Below, one piece after another: positions 36,443 to 45,769 of a DNA stretch of 64,000 nt. The stretch lies in contig JAAYDJ010000035.1 of NCBI GenBank assembly GCA_012729335.1, positions 124,001 through 188,000 of the forward strand, read 5' to 3'. The notes beneath the pieces are model-generated. The model did not search any database. It was not told the DNA's origin and saw only the letters and a list, made by a program, of their open reading frames with translations. Made by a program: the position numbers and the translations under genes. This DNA is from Bacteroidales bacterium (GTDB lineage: Bacteria > Bacteroidota > Bacteroidia > Bacteroidales > Prolixibacteraceae). Numbering within the stretch: the stretch's first letter is position 1; each line of letters starts with the position of its first letter.

Positions 36443-37801
36443 ATGAGAATCCATTTTATTGCCATCGGAGGGAGCGCCATGCATAATCTGGCCCTGGCCC
36501 TCCATCATAAAGGGTATTTGATCACTGGTTCCGACGATGAGATCGTGGAGCCCTCCCGGGGGAGGCTGGCGGCCTGCGGATTGCTGCCCGAAGCCCCGGG
36601 ATGGTTCCCCGGAAAAATCACCGCCGACCTCGATGCCATCGTTCTGGGCATGCACGCCCGAGGCGACAACCCCGAGTTCCTCAGAGCCCGGGAACTGGGC
36701 CTGAAGATCTTCTCCTACCCTGAGTTTCTCTTTGAGCAAACACGCGAAAAAATCCGCGTGGTTATCGGCGGCAGCCATGGCAAAACCACCATCACCTCCA
36801 TGATCATGCACGTCTTGCGCGAAAGCGGCATGGCCTTCGACTACATGGTGGGAGCCCAGGTCGAAGGATTCGACACCATGGTCGGTTTGCGCAACGACTC
36901 CCGCATCGCCATCTTTGAAGGGGACGAGTACCTCTCTTCCCCAGATGACCGGAGGCCCAAATTTCACCTTTACCATCCCCATATCGGGGTGCTGAGTGGT
37001 ATCGCCTGGGACCATATCAACGTCTTCCCCACCTTTGATAACTATGTGGAACAATTCCGCAGGTTCGCGGAGCTCATCGAACCGGGGGGAAGCCTTTTCT
37101 ATTTTGGAGGGGACCCTCATCTCCGGAAGATCGCCGCAGCACAACGCCACATCACCTGCACGGCCTACCAGGCCCACCCTGCAGAAGTCCGCCAACAGCA
37201 GACCTGTCTGATTTATGGCGATGAACGGGTGCCCCTGAAGATTTTCGGGGAGCACAACCTCCAGAATATCGCGGCAGCCCTGGCGGTTTGCCGCGCCCTG
37301 GGAGTGAGTGACGACCTCTTTTACAGGGCCATGCGCACCTTTACCGGCGCGGCCAGGCGACTGGAGGTATTGGCGGAAAACAGCACGACCACGGTTTTCC
37401 GCGATTTCGCCCACTCCCCCTCCAAGTTGGAGGCTACCACCCGGGCCGTTAAAAGCCACTTCCCCGGCCGGCGACTTATCGCCTGCATGGAACTCCACAC
37501 CTTCAGCTCCCTGAAAAAGGAGTTCCTCCCCCATTACCGCCATACCATGGACGCAGCCGACGAGGCTTACGTCTATTTCAACCCGCATACCGTGGAACAC
37601 AAAAAACTGGAACCCATCACTCCGGAAATGGTGTCTGAAGGTTTCGCCACACCCGGGCTAAAGGTGACCACCGATGCGGAAGCCCTTTTCGCGGAATTGA
37701 AAGCAAAAGAGTGGACCGGCTGCAACCTGCTGCTGATGAGTTCAGGCAATTTCGATGGCAAGGACCTGCCCGGAATAGCCCAAAGAATTGCCGCTCTCTG
37801 A
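36443..37801 (+). CDS. mpl: Mur ligase of the Mpl type (murein peptide ligase)
   Basis: Recycles cell-wall peptides by joining L-Ala-gamma-D-Glu-mDAP to UDP-MurNAc. The 452-residue protein has the N-terminal Rossmann motif IAIGGSAMHNLA, the ATP loop GGSHGKTTITSM, the middle-domain IFEGDEYLSSP and DHINVFPTFDNY motifs, and a C-terminal domain with FRDFAHSPSKLEATTRAV. This is the form annotated in Bacteroidota as peptidoglycan synthetase. It is followed by an exported M19 dipeptidase, possibly both in peptide recycling. Confidence 0.88.
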   Translation: MRIHFIAIGGSAMHNLALALHHKGYLITGSDDEIVEPSRGRLAACGLLPEAPGWFPGKITADLDAIVLGMHARGDNPEFLRARELGLKIFSYPEFLFEQTREKIRVVIGGSHGKTTITSMIMHVLRESGMAFDYMVGAQVEGFDTMVGLRNDSRIAIFEGDEYLSSPDDRRPKFHLYHPHIGVLSGIAWDHINVFPTFDNYVEQFRRFAELIEPGGSLFYFGGDPHLRKIAAAQRHITCTAYQAHPAEVRQQQTCLIYGDERVPLKIFGEHNLQNIAAALAVCRALGVSDDLFYRAMRTFTGAARRLEVLAENSTTTVFRDFAHSPSKLEATTRAVKSHFPGRRLIACMELHTFSSLKKEFLPHYRHTMDAADEAYVYFNPHTVEHKKLEPITPEMVSEGFATPGLKVTTDAEALFAELKAKEWTGCNLLLMSSGNFDGKDLPGIAQRIAAL

Positions 37802-37977
37802 CTTATGGAAATTACTGACAAAACGAATATTCCCTACATTTACAGGGATTGAAAATAATGGCATACACAAAACCGATGAATCGATATTTCGTTTTTGCAC
37901 CCACCGGAATGGGTAATCCTGGTAATATGGAATATTCTTTATGGAATCTGACAGTACTTCGAAGAGGGCATAAACAG

Positions 37978-39252
37978 ATGGGACGCTCCTATTTATTGAC
38001 AGCCATGATCATGGCTTCTTTCCTGGCCACCCTCCTATTGGCCGGACCGGGTAACGTGGTGGCCCAGACCAGCAAAAACCTGACGCCCCAGCGGGTGCAG
38101 AGGGTGCATGAGGAGGCGCTAACCGTCGACACCCATTGTGATACCCCCATGAATATCCTGGAAGGGGGCCTGGATATCGGGAAACGCAACTCCACCGGTA
38201 AGGTGGACCTCCCCCGGATGAAAGAGGGAGGCCTCGATGTGATGTTCTTTGCCATTTTCACCGGCCAGGAAAAGAGGACCCCGGCCAGCTATGAGGAGGT
38301 CTACCGGTTGGCCCACCGCATGACCGATTCGACGCTGGCGGCTGTAAGACGCTACCCGGAACTGGCGGAGATCGCCCTGGGTTCGGCCGACGCCGCACGC
38401 ATTGAAAAACAAGGGAAAAGGGCCATCTACCTGGGCATGGAAAACGGCTTCCCCCTGGGGAAGGAGATTCGCCGTGTGGAAGAGTTTTACAACAAAGGCA
38501 TACGTTACATCACCCTTTGTCACTCCAAGCATAACGATATCTGCGATTCCTCTTCCGACCGGCTTCCGCCCGAACACAACGGGCTGAGTCCCTTTGGCCG
38601 GGAGGTCGTCATGGAGATGAACCGCCTGGGCATGATCATTGACGTTTCGCACATCTCCGACAAATCGTTTTATGATGTGGTGGCCATCAGCCTGGCTCCG
38701 GTGATCGCCTCCCACAGCAGCGTCAGGGCCATCGCCCATCACGACCGCAATATGAGCGACGACATGATCAAAGCGCTGGCCCGCCACGGAGGCGTCATTC
38801 AGATCTGCCTCCTCGACGAATACGTGAAAGATCCCGATCCGGCCAATCCCCGTACCCGGCTGGAACGGGAAATGAGAAGCCGGTATGAAGCCATCCGCGA
38901 TACCCTTTCCGAGGCGGGAAGGCTACACTTCAGGAAGGAGTGGAGTGCCCTGAGGGAGAAATACCCCAAAGATCTGCCCACCGTGGCCGATTATGTCGAC
39001 CATATCGATCATGTGGTTCGCCTCGTGGGGATTGACCATGTGGGTATCGGCAGCGATTTCGACGGCGGAGGCGGCCTTTCAGGGTGCAACGACGTGAGTG
39101 CATTTCCGGCGATCACCCGGGAACTCCTCGCCCGGGGCTATTCCGAAAAAGAGATCCGTAAAATATGGGGCGCCAATTTCTTCAGGGTATTCCGGAAGGT
39201 GGAGGAAGTTTCCCAAAGGATCAGTGGGGCAGAAACCCTGTTCCGCCCATAA
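37978..39252 (+). CDS. Membrane dipeptidase family (M19) enzyme
   Basis: Zinc dipeptidase of the renal-dipeptidase family. The 424-residue form starts at ATG 37978 with a signal peptide (MGRSYLLTAMIMASFLATLL..., ending near VVAQ); an in-frame ATG at 37849 would put 43 unrelated residues ahead of it. Zinc ligands appear in VDTHCDTP, the bridging Glu in YLGMENGFPLG, and the histidines in SHSSVRAIAHHDRN; VGIGSDFDGGG near the C-terminus is also diagnostic. It would cut dipeptides in the periplasm. Confidence 0.92.
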   Translation: MGRSYLLTAMIMASFLATLLLAGPGNVVAQTSKNLTPQRVQRVHEEALTVDTHCDTPMNILEGGLDIGKRNSTGKVDLPRMKEGGLDVMFFAIFTGQEKRTPASYEEVYRLAHRMTDSTLAAVRRYPELAEIALGSADAARIEKQGKRAIYLGMENGFPLGKEIRRVEEFYNKGIRYITLCHSKHNDICDSSSDRLPPEHNGLSPFGREVVMEMNRLGMIIDVSHISDKSFYDVVAISLAPVIASHSSVRAIAHHDRNMSDDMIKALARHGGVIQICLLDEYVKDPDPANPRTRLEREMRSRYEAIRDTLSEAGRLHFRKEWSALREKYPKDLPTVADYVDHIDHVVRLVGIDHVGIGSDFDGGGGLSGCNDVSAFPAITRELLARGYSEKEIRKIWGANFFRVFRKVEEVSQRISGAETLFRP

Positions 39253-39360
39253 ACCGCCGGGTATTAGAATGTCTTTACTATCACCCTATTGATGTTGCAG
39301 TCCAACCAGGGCCTTTGATTCAGCTTGATTGCAAAGCCTATACCTTCTGTTGTCATGCAA

Positions 39361-39396
39361 AACATCCCTGAAGGCTCAAAAGATCTCAGGGATGTT
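39361..39396. other. Hairpin between convergent genes
   Basis: AACATCCCTGA (39361-39371) pairs perfectly with TCAGGGATGTT (39386-39396) across 14 nt. It lies in the 221-bp gap between the dipeptidase and amylase genes and may end both transcripts, but there is no T run. Confidence 0.4.
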
Positions 39397-39473
39397 CAGG
39401 GTGTGATAAGTTCGTGGAAGGGATTTCACACCAACAGCAGCACCCTTAAAAGTGAAATACAAATGACTAAAGG

Positions 39474-42260
39474 CTACCTGTTGATGATCAGTTTTTGCGG
39501 AGCATGGCCCTGGCCGCCATCCACCAGGTAGATCCCCGGGGAGAGGAAATCCAGGCGTACTTCCGCATGGTTACGGCCGGAATAGTCTTCACGATAGACC
39601 AGGGCACCTGAGAGGCTTCTCACCGAGACCACCCCCAGGACACGGGAAGAGACCAGGGTGACCTTTCCGGTGGCAGGATTGGGATAAACCACCATCTCAC
39701 CTCCCTGAACTCCCGTCAGGGAGACACTGTTCGGAGCAAAGGGATCGGCCATCTTCCGGGAGGTGAAAAGTTTGAACTCCCCGGGACCCAGGGTGATCGC
39801 CTGGTTCGCCGCCGTCACCTCATAGGTGGCATTTCCGAAATAGTCGTTCCAGGTGCCGGTGGCCGGAAAATCCAGGGAGATACTCCTGGCGGCGGTGGCG
39901 AAATTCCCCACCGCCACTACATGGTTTGCCCCGTTGGTCAGCCGGTACCACTTCACCTCCCCGTTAAGGCCTCCCGCATAGGCACTGCCCGACGAGAACT
40001 CATCATAATTCACCTTCAGGTAGTTGAGGCGTCCCATCATTTTATAGAGGTCTTTGCGGTTGGTCTGGTCAAAATAGTTCCACAAGACTGGCTTGGGAGC
40101 CAGACGGCAATCGGGTCTCACCTCACTCGGAATTTCACAGGTATTGATGGAGTAGTCGTATCCCAGCTCCCCGAACTGCCAGATCATTTTGGGCCCCGGC
40201 AACGGAAGCATAAACAGGGAGGCCAGTTCCACGCGGTCGAGGGCTGTGGGGAGCAGTCTGATATTATAGCTGCCTTCCGTTCTTCCCCCGTTCTTGCATT
40301 CCAGCACAACACGCTCCTCATCATGGCTCTCCATATAGGTTACCAGGTGGGGTTGCTCCCATCCGCGGTTCTTGTAGAATCCCCATCCCAAATCGGAAAT
40401 GTTCCCCTTGGCGGCATCGGAATAGGCATAATGCTGGTTTCCCCAGAGGAGGATGCCATGGGCCGCCAGCTCCTTCTCTTCGCTGTTATCGGAGAGATGC
40501 TCGAAGATCACCAGGGCATGGGGGTTGCGCCGCCAGATTTCGTCAGCCATCCGCTTCAGGTTGGCGATACGGGGGGCATCGTAGGCACTTCCCCAGTCGC
40601 TCTGGCCATACACCGTGTTGGAAAATCCCTTGGTGAAGTCGAAACGGAAGCCGTCGACCTTGTACTCTTTCATCCAGAAGCTGTTGATGCTGTCGATGAG
40701 CTGGCGGGTATGGAGACTTTCGTGATTGAAATCGTATCCCCACTGGGCATCGGGATTCTGGAAGTTGTGCTGGGTGTTGTACCAGGGGTTGTCGGGCGTA
40801 GGTTTCCAGGATGACCGGTCAAGGTACATCTGTACAAAGGGGCTCTGACCGTAACTGTGGTTGAGCACCATGTCGATCACCACAGCCATGCCCCGTTTGT
40901 GGGCCTCGTCGATCAGCCGTTTCAGGTCATGGCGGGGACCATAATACTTATCGGGGGCAAAATAAAAGGAGGGGTTATAGCCCCAGCTCAGGTTACCTTC
41001 GAATTCATTCACGGGCATCAGCTCCAGCACATTAACGCCCAGCTCTCTGAGGTAATCCAATTTGCCTATGACCGACTGGTAGCTGCGTTCCGCCGTAAAA
41101 TCACGGATCAGCAGTTCGTAAATGACCAGGCGGTCTTTGGCCGGAGGGGTGAAAGAGGTCACCTCCCAGGCATAGAGTGTTTGCCCGGTTTGGAGTACCG
41201 AGGCCACCCCCTGGGCTTTCCCTGTGGGGTATTCCGGCAGGCCGGGATAGGTGACCGCACTGATATACTGGTCGTTGGGATCAGACGTCTGCGCTGTATA
41301 AGGATCGGCGATCCTGATCTGCCCGTCGATCAGATACTGGAACAAATAAGGCTGCCCTTTGACCAGTCCGGTCACGTCAAGCCAGAACCAGTCGCCATCC
41401 TTTTTCATCTGGTAGGCGTTGTTTACCTCCCAGTTATTGAAATCGCCCAGCACGAAAACGTTCTCCTTGTAAGGGGCCCACAGTGCCAGGGCTGCCGACT
41501 GGTCGCCGGTGTAGTTGATTCCGGCACGGAATGCCGCAGGTTTGGGAGCCTGGGTCACCGGTTCCTTGACAAAGATGCGCACCGAGTCACGCACTGTTTT
41601 TTCCGTAGTGGCGGCTTCGGCAATGATCCATTGCCATCCGCTGGCCGCAATGGTGTACTGGTGGGAGATCATCTTCCCCGTGGTTTGGGCCAGTTCCTGC
41701 TCCCCGGCCAAAAGCCGTAACACAGCATCCTGTGAAGAGGTCGCCGATAGGGAAAAGGAGGCGTTTATATCGACCATGGCCCCTTCTGCGGGCGAGGTCA
41801 CGGCGACTACGAGCCCTTCTTCATACACATCCACAAAGAGATCGGCCGTCTGCTTCCTGTCGCTGTTCCAGTTGGCCGAACGGAAAACAAAGGCCAGCTT
41901 CACCACCTTTTCAGTGGAGGGAACACTGTAAAAGGTCATGATATCGGGGGAGATCACCAGTTCATAAATCCCCCCCCCCTTGTTGGTCAGTTTGGGCTGG
42001 TTGGTGTTATTGGCCCAATCCCCGATCACATGCTGCCAATCGCTTTTGCCGGCCACGAGGACTCCGGTATGGGCATAGAGTTCGCCGGTAAAGCTTCCCA
42101 GCTGCCCTTCTTTCGAAGAGTCAAAGGTGAGGGTCACGGCTTTGGTGGCCACCGGAAGGGCCGGGTTGGTGGTGATCTGGGCAACTGCACCAAACGAATT
42201 GGATATCAGGAGAAAAGCAGCAAGTAGTGCCGCTAGCACTGGAAGGAAATGCTTCTTCAT
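39474..42260 (-). CDS. Secreted GH13 alpha-amylase-family enzyme with type IX sorting domain
   Basis: A 928-residue alpha-glucan hydrolase destined for the cell surface. From ATG 42260: signal peptide (1-28), one or two beta-sandwich modules (about 30-235), a CBM48-like module (about 245-340, WAPYKENVFVLGDFNNW), GH13 catalytic barrel with DMVLNH (463-468), GFRFD with nucleophile Asp541, acid/base Glu587 (VIFEHL) and SHD (Asp647), then a C-terminal type IX sorting domain (about 850-928: VVYPNPATGKVTL ... GIYLVDG). The frame is open to 42350, but that extension has no signal character. It lies behind susE on the same strand, separated by a terminator. Confidence 0.93.
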   Translation of the reverse strand: MKKHFLPVLAALLAAFLLISNSFGAVAQITTNPALPVATKAVTLTFDSSKEGQLGSFTGELYAHTGVLVAGKSDWQHVIGDWANNTNQPKLTNKGGGIYELVISPDIMTFYSVPSTEKVVKLAFVFRSANWNSDRKQTADLFVDVYEEGLVVAVTSPAEGAMVDINASFSLSATSSQDAVLRLLAGEQELAQTTGKMISHQYTIAASGWQWIIAEAATTEKTVRDSVRIFVKEPVTQAPKPAAFRAGINYTGDQSAALALWAPYKENVFVLGDFNNWEVNNAYQMKKDGDWFWLDVTGLVKGQPYLFQYLIDGQIRIADPYTAQTSDPNDQYISAVTYPGLPEYPTGKAQGVASVLQTGQTLYAWEVTSFTPPAKDRLVIYELLIRDFTAERSYQSVIGKLDYLRELGVNVLELMPVNEFEGNLSWGYNPSFYFAPDKYYGPRHDLKRLIDEAHKRGMAVVIDMVLNHSYGQSPFVQMYLDRSSWKPTPDNPWYNTQHNFQNPDAQWGYDFNHESLHTRQLIDSINSFWMKEYKVDGFRFDFTKGFSNTVYGQSDWGSAYDAPRIANLKRMADEIWRRNPHALVIFEHLSDNSEEKELAAHGILLWGNQHYAYSDAAKGNISDLGWGFYKNRGWEQPHLVTYMESHDEERVVLECKNGGRTEGSYNIRLLPTALDRVELASLFMLPLPGPKMIWQFGELGYDYSINTCEIPSEVRPDCRLAPKPVLWNYFDQTNRKDLYKMMGRLNYLKVNYDEFSSGSAYAGGLNGEVKWYRLTNGANHVVAVGNFATAARSISLDFPATGTWNDYFGNATYEVTAANQAITLGPGEFKLFTSRKMADPFAPNSVSLTGVQGGEMVVYPNPATGKVTLVSSRVLGVVSVRSLSGALVYREDYSGRNHAEVRLDFLSPGIYLVDGGQGHAPQKLIINR

Positions 42261-42340
42261 GGTGAACTTTTTTTTAATGAACTGAATCTCAGCAATACAT
42301 TGAATCAATGCGGCAAGGGGCGCTTCACTCAAAATTAAAC

Positions 42341-42385
42341 AAAAAACCACAGAGAAATCCGGCAGATGCGCGGTTTTCTCTGTGG
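42341..42385 (-). terminator. Terminator between susE-like gene and amylase gene
   Basis: On the minus strand a 15-bp stem with one mismatch (CCACAGAGAAAACCG with CGGATTTCTCTGTGG) is followed by six T. It should reduce transcription into the amylase gene. Confidence 0.85.
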
Positions 42386-42405
42386 CTATCAGGAGTCACC
42401 CGCCG

Positions 42406-43524
42406 TTATTGGGTGATTCTGTAAGTATTCTCGCTGAAGTCGAGTTCGATCTTGTAGGTTCCTGCGGTGGCCGGTGTGGGAATGGAAGCCGGGTCGGCCA
42501 CGCCCTCATTGGGGCGGAAGGAGAGTTTTCCCATGGCACTGATGGCTCCGGCCGTGGTCCCCCACTGAGGTGCCCAGGCGCCGCTGTTGGAATACATGAT
42601 CTTCAGGTTTGCCGAAGCATTCAGGGCCGTGGTCAGGGTGTATTTCCCGGGAGCCGTCTTCGTGAAGGGCAATCCCGCGGTAGGAGTCCAGCCGGCGCTG
42701 CAGCCATCACCCACCAGGTAAACCACATCGGGCATGGCCGTTACCGTGTAGGTCAGGGCATCAATATTGACTACCACAAGGTAGTCGCCGGCGGTTGGCG
42801 GACTGGGGATGGAGGCGGGGTCAGAGACCGATTCTGTGGGCCGGTAGAAGAGGGTGCCGGCATCCCAGGTGCCGGTAGCCTGGCCCCACATGGGAGCCCA
42901 GGCGCCCTGGGTCTTGATCACCTTGAAATAAGCCCCGGTTTTCAGGGGGGTGACGATCCCGTAGATGCCATTCGACCAGAAAGGCATCGCCAGGTTGGTC
43001 TTGTTGTCCCAACCGGCCAGCGTGGCATCTCCCAACAGGTACAGGGGTGGCAGCTTGGTCTCAAAGGGAATCACCGTAAACTTAAATACGGGTGAGTACT
43101 GGGCCGGGGCATATTCGCCCACCGAAGCCCGCACCCGGCCTTCAAAAGCATACTGTTTGCCTGCAGTGTAGTTTTTTGCCAGCAACTGCTGGTTCAGATC
43201 ACCCTGCGTCAGGGCATGGCCCAGACCTGAGGTGGTCACGATGTTCATCGGGCTGGCAAACTTGGACCCTTCTTCGGCAAACTGCAGCGTGTAAGATATG
43301 GCCGCCGGAAAACCAAAATCGGCAGCGGTCCAGCTATAGCTTTCCATGACATCTCCCGCCTTGGATTCCTCCAGGATGTAACTTTTCGTACCCGCAGGAG
43401 AACCCACGGTGGGATATTTCAGCAGGTAAATCTGCGGATCGTACTCCTCCTCGGCACACGAGGCCAGAAAGAGAACGCCGGTAAGCAGCAGAAATATTTT
43501 ATTGAGCTTTTTCATATTCTTCAC
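42406..43524 (-). CDS. susE: SusE/SusF-type starch-binding lipoprotein
   Basis: Surface lipoprotein that holds starch near SusCD. The 372-residue protein has a lipobox ending at Cys23 (FLASC), an N-terminal SusE Ig-like domain (about 28-155), and two tandem starch-binding modules (about 160-262 and 267-372) with matching motifs LYLLGDATLAGW / VYLVGDGCSAGW, GAWAPMWGQ / GAWAPQWGT, and FRPTESVSDPASIP / FRPNEGVADPASIP. ATG 43515 is an alternative start three codons in. It is third in the susCDE operon and is followed by a strong terminator. Confidence 0.92.
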   Translation of the reverse strand: MKNMKKLNKIFLLLTGVLFLASCAEEEYDPQIYLLKYPTVGSPAGTKSYILEESKAGDVMESYSWTAADFGFPAAISYTLQFAEEGSKFASPMNIVTTSGLGHALTQGDLNQQLLAKNYTAGKQYAFEGRVRASVGEYAPAQYSPVFKFTVIPFETKLPPLYLLGDATLAGWDNKTNLAMPFWSNGIYGIVTPLKTGAYFKVIKTQGAWAPMWGQATGTWDAGTLFYRPTESVSDPASIPSPPTAGDYLVVVNIDALTYTVTAMPDVVYLVGDGCSAGWTPTAGLPFTKTAPGKYTLTTALNASANLKIMYSNSGAWAPQWGTTAGAISAMGKLSFRPNEGVADPASIPTPATAGTYKIELDFSENTYRITQ

Positions 43525-43536
43525 TGAATTTTAATT

Positions 43537-45759
43537 TTAATAACCGGTGTTTTGCTTCAGGTTGATGTTGGCGGCCACGTCGGAGGAGGCCAGCGGGAAG
43601 AGGTTATACTTGGCATCGGTGGCGGCACCATCCTTGACGCCTCCTTTCCATGCCCAGATGTAACTGTTGCCTGTGAACCTGCCGAAACGGATGAGGTCGG
43701 TACGGCGGTGGCACTCCCAGTAGAGTTCCCTGGCGCGCTCGTCGAGGAGGAAGTTGAGGTTGAGATCTCCCGAACCGATATGTCCCTTGACATCCTGGTA
43801 AGCCCTTTCCCTCACCGCGTTGACATACTGGAGGGCAGTGGTCGCAGAACCACCCGAACCGCCCCTGAGGACCGCCTCGGCATACATCAGATAGGCATCG
43901 GCCAGGCGGAAGACCGGGAAGTCGGTGTCGACAAAGTCGGCGGCCGAACCACGCACCCCCGTGGAAGTCATGTTGCTCCACTTGGTGATGGCGTAACCTC
44001 TGGTGAACTCAAAGAGATCTTCCACCTCAAGGGTCTGCCCCTCGGTGAAGAACATGGCCCGGTTGTCGGTGGCATACTTTTCGATGGTGAAGGAATAATC
44101 GGGGGTGCCCAGTTTCAGCTTGATTTCGTACCTGCCCACACCGGGTGAAGCAATATTGTCACCGCCATATTCCAGGATCCCGTCGGCCCCGGTATCGCCC
44201 AGGTTGATATCCCAGCCGTCGTTGGCCCGGAATTTATACCCGCCACTACCCAGTTCCACGATGAGTTTCCACATCTTGGTCACAGGGTCGTACTCCATGT
44301 TGGTATCGGTATCCCATCCACCCGGGGTGGCATCGCCAATCAGGCCCCAGTCGGTTTTCACCAGCGAATAGGTCATGGTGTTCAGGTCGACGTTAATCTT
44401 ATAATAGCCGGCAGTGGCTTTCAGGTTGGCCCCATTTTGTTCCAGGGTTCCGTTGGCTCCGTCGTCGCCCCAGTTGAGGTCCCAGCTTGGGCCGGCCGTA
44501 AATTTGAATTCGGCATCGGCGGCAAAATAGATGTAGCCTTCATATTTGTCATCGGAACTGACCGAGGCAAGCTGCGGGGCATCGCCCGGGCTCCAGTCGC
44601 CGGCACTGTAACCGCTGCCCGACTGATAGCCTCCGGGAACGTAGATCACGGGATAAGCTACCGCCTTTTTCAGGGGAAGCTGAGCATCCTTGAGGGTGGC
44701 CAGGTTCCAGAATTTGCCCACAAACTGCTTGGTGGTGCGCAATCCGCCCCATCCGCCATCCACACCAAAGGCCGCAGGATCCATCTTTCCGCCAATAGCC
44801 GCCTTCACGATGAAGGTCGTACCTCCGTAGGTCTTGGCATTGGTGCCGTCAAACGCAATCGGGAAGATGATCTCTTTGGACTTGTGGTTGTCGGCCTTGA
44901 AAAGATTGGCATAGTCGTTTTCCAGGGTATACCCCGCGCCTATCACCTTGTTGAGATAGGTGATGGCTTCAGTATATTTCTCTTCACCTGTATAGATCTT
45001 GGCATTCATGTAGAGTTTGGCCAGCAACATCCAGGCGGCACCCTTGTCGGCACGCCCGTACTCGCTGCGGGGAGCCATCAGCTTCTCCTCGATATCCTTG
45101 AGTTCAGTCTCAAGGTAGGTAAAGAGGTCTTTGCGGCTGATCTGCTCAGGGAAGAAGGAGCCCACGGCGTCTTCCTCGGTCACAAAAGGCACGTTTCCGA
45201 AGAGATCGATGGCATGATAATAGCTGAGGGCACGCAGGAAGCGGGCCTCGGCGCGGTAGGTCTCGATTTTGCTTTGCATGTCACCCGTAATGTTTCTTTC
45301 GGCAAGTTTCTCGGGAGTGGTTTCCCTGATGAACTCATTGCAGGCCGACACCTGGTAAAACACACGGTAGTAGAAGGTGCTGATAAAACCGTCGGAGGCC
45401 GTCCAGTCCACATCGTGGAGGTCACGCAGGGTAGCGTCATTCCACCCGATCAGGGCTTCGTCGGTGGGCAGTTCCTGAAGGTAGAAATAACCGCGGAGAT
45501 ACTGGCCGAATCCTTCGTCCATCCCGCTGATGTCACCCCTTCCGGCAGGGCCCTGCTGACCGCTGAGCGAAAGCCCGGCGTACAGCTTGGCCAGCACATT
45601 GACATAGTTCTGGGGATTTTCATAAACACTTGCCGAAGTGACTTCATCCTTATCAAGAGGCAAGGTGTCGAGGTCTCCTATACAGCCTGAAAGGGCAATG
45701 GTCATCGCCGCAAAGGCCATCAACAGATATTTTAAACTACTCTTTATCATGTTGTTCAC
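43537..45759 (-). CDS. susD: SusD-family lipoprotein with two inserted SusE/F-like modules
   Basis: Surface glycan-binding lipoprotein that caps the SusC transporter. The lipobox is LSGC (Cys26). The helical SusD fold is seen in YRAEARFLRALSYYHAIDLFGNVP (about 168-191), DKGAAWMLLAKLYMNA (238-253), and FPVFRLADAYLMYAEAVLRGG (614-634). At 740 residues it is about 200 longer than usual. The extra part (about 370-562) holds two related beta modules with SWDLNWGDDGANGTLEQNG and GWDINLGDTGADGILEYGG, like SusE/F starch-binding domains. It lies 10 bp behind susC and 12 bp before susE. Confidence 0.93.
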   Translation of the reverse strand: MNNMIKSSLKYLLMAFAAMTIALSGCIGDLDTLPLDKDEVTSASVYENPQNYVNVLAKLYAGLSLSGQQGPAGRGDISGMDEGFGQYLRGYFYLQELPTDEALIGWNDATLRDLHDVDWTASDGFISTFYYRVFYQVSACNEFIRETTPEKLAERNITGDMQSKIETYRAEARFLRALSYYHAIDLFGNVPFVTEEDAVGSFFPEQISRKDLFTYLETELKDIEEKLMAPRSEYGRADKGAAWMLLAKLYMNAKIYTGEEKYTEAITYLNKVIGAGYTLENDYANLFKADNHKSKEIIFPIAFDGTNAKTYGGTTFIVKAAIGGKMDPAAFGVDGGWGGLRTTKQFVGKFWNLATLKDAQLPLKKAVAYPVIYVPGGYQSGSGYSAGDWSPGDAPQLASVSSDDKYEGYIYFAADAEFKFTAGPSWDLNWGDDGANGTLEQNGANLKATAGYYKINVDLNTMTYSLVKTDWGLIGDATPGGWDTDTNMEYDPVTKMWKLIVELGSGGYKFRANDGWDINLGDTGADGILEYGGDNIASPGVGRYEIKLKLGTPDYSFTIEKYATDNRAMFFTEGQTLEVEDLFEFTRGYAITKWSNMTSTGVRGSAADFVDTDFPVFRLADAYLMYAEAVLRGGSGGSATTALQYVNAVRERAYQDVKGHIGSGDLNLNFLLDERARELYWECHRRTDLIRFGRFTGNSYIWAWKGGVKDGAATDAKYNLFPLASSDVAANINLKQNTGY

Positions 45760-45769
45760 AGTTTAACGA

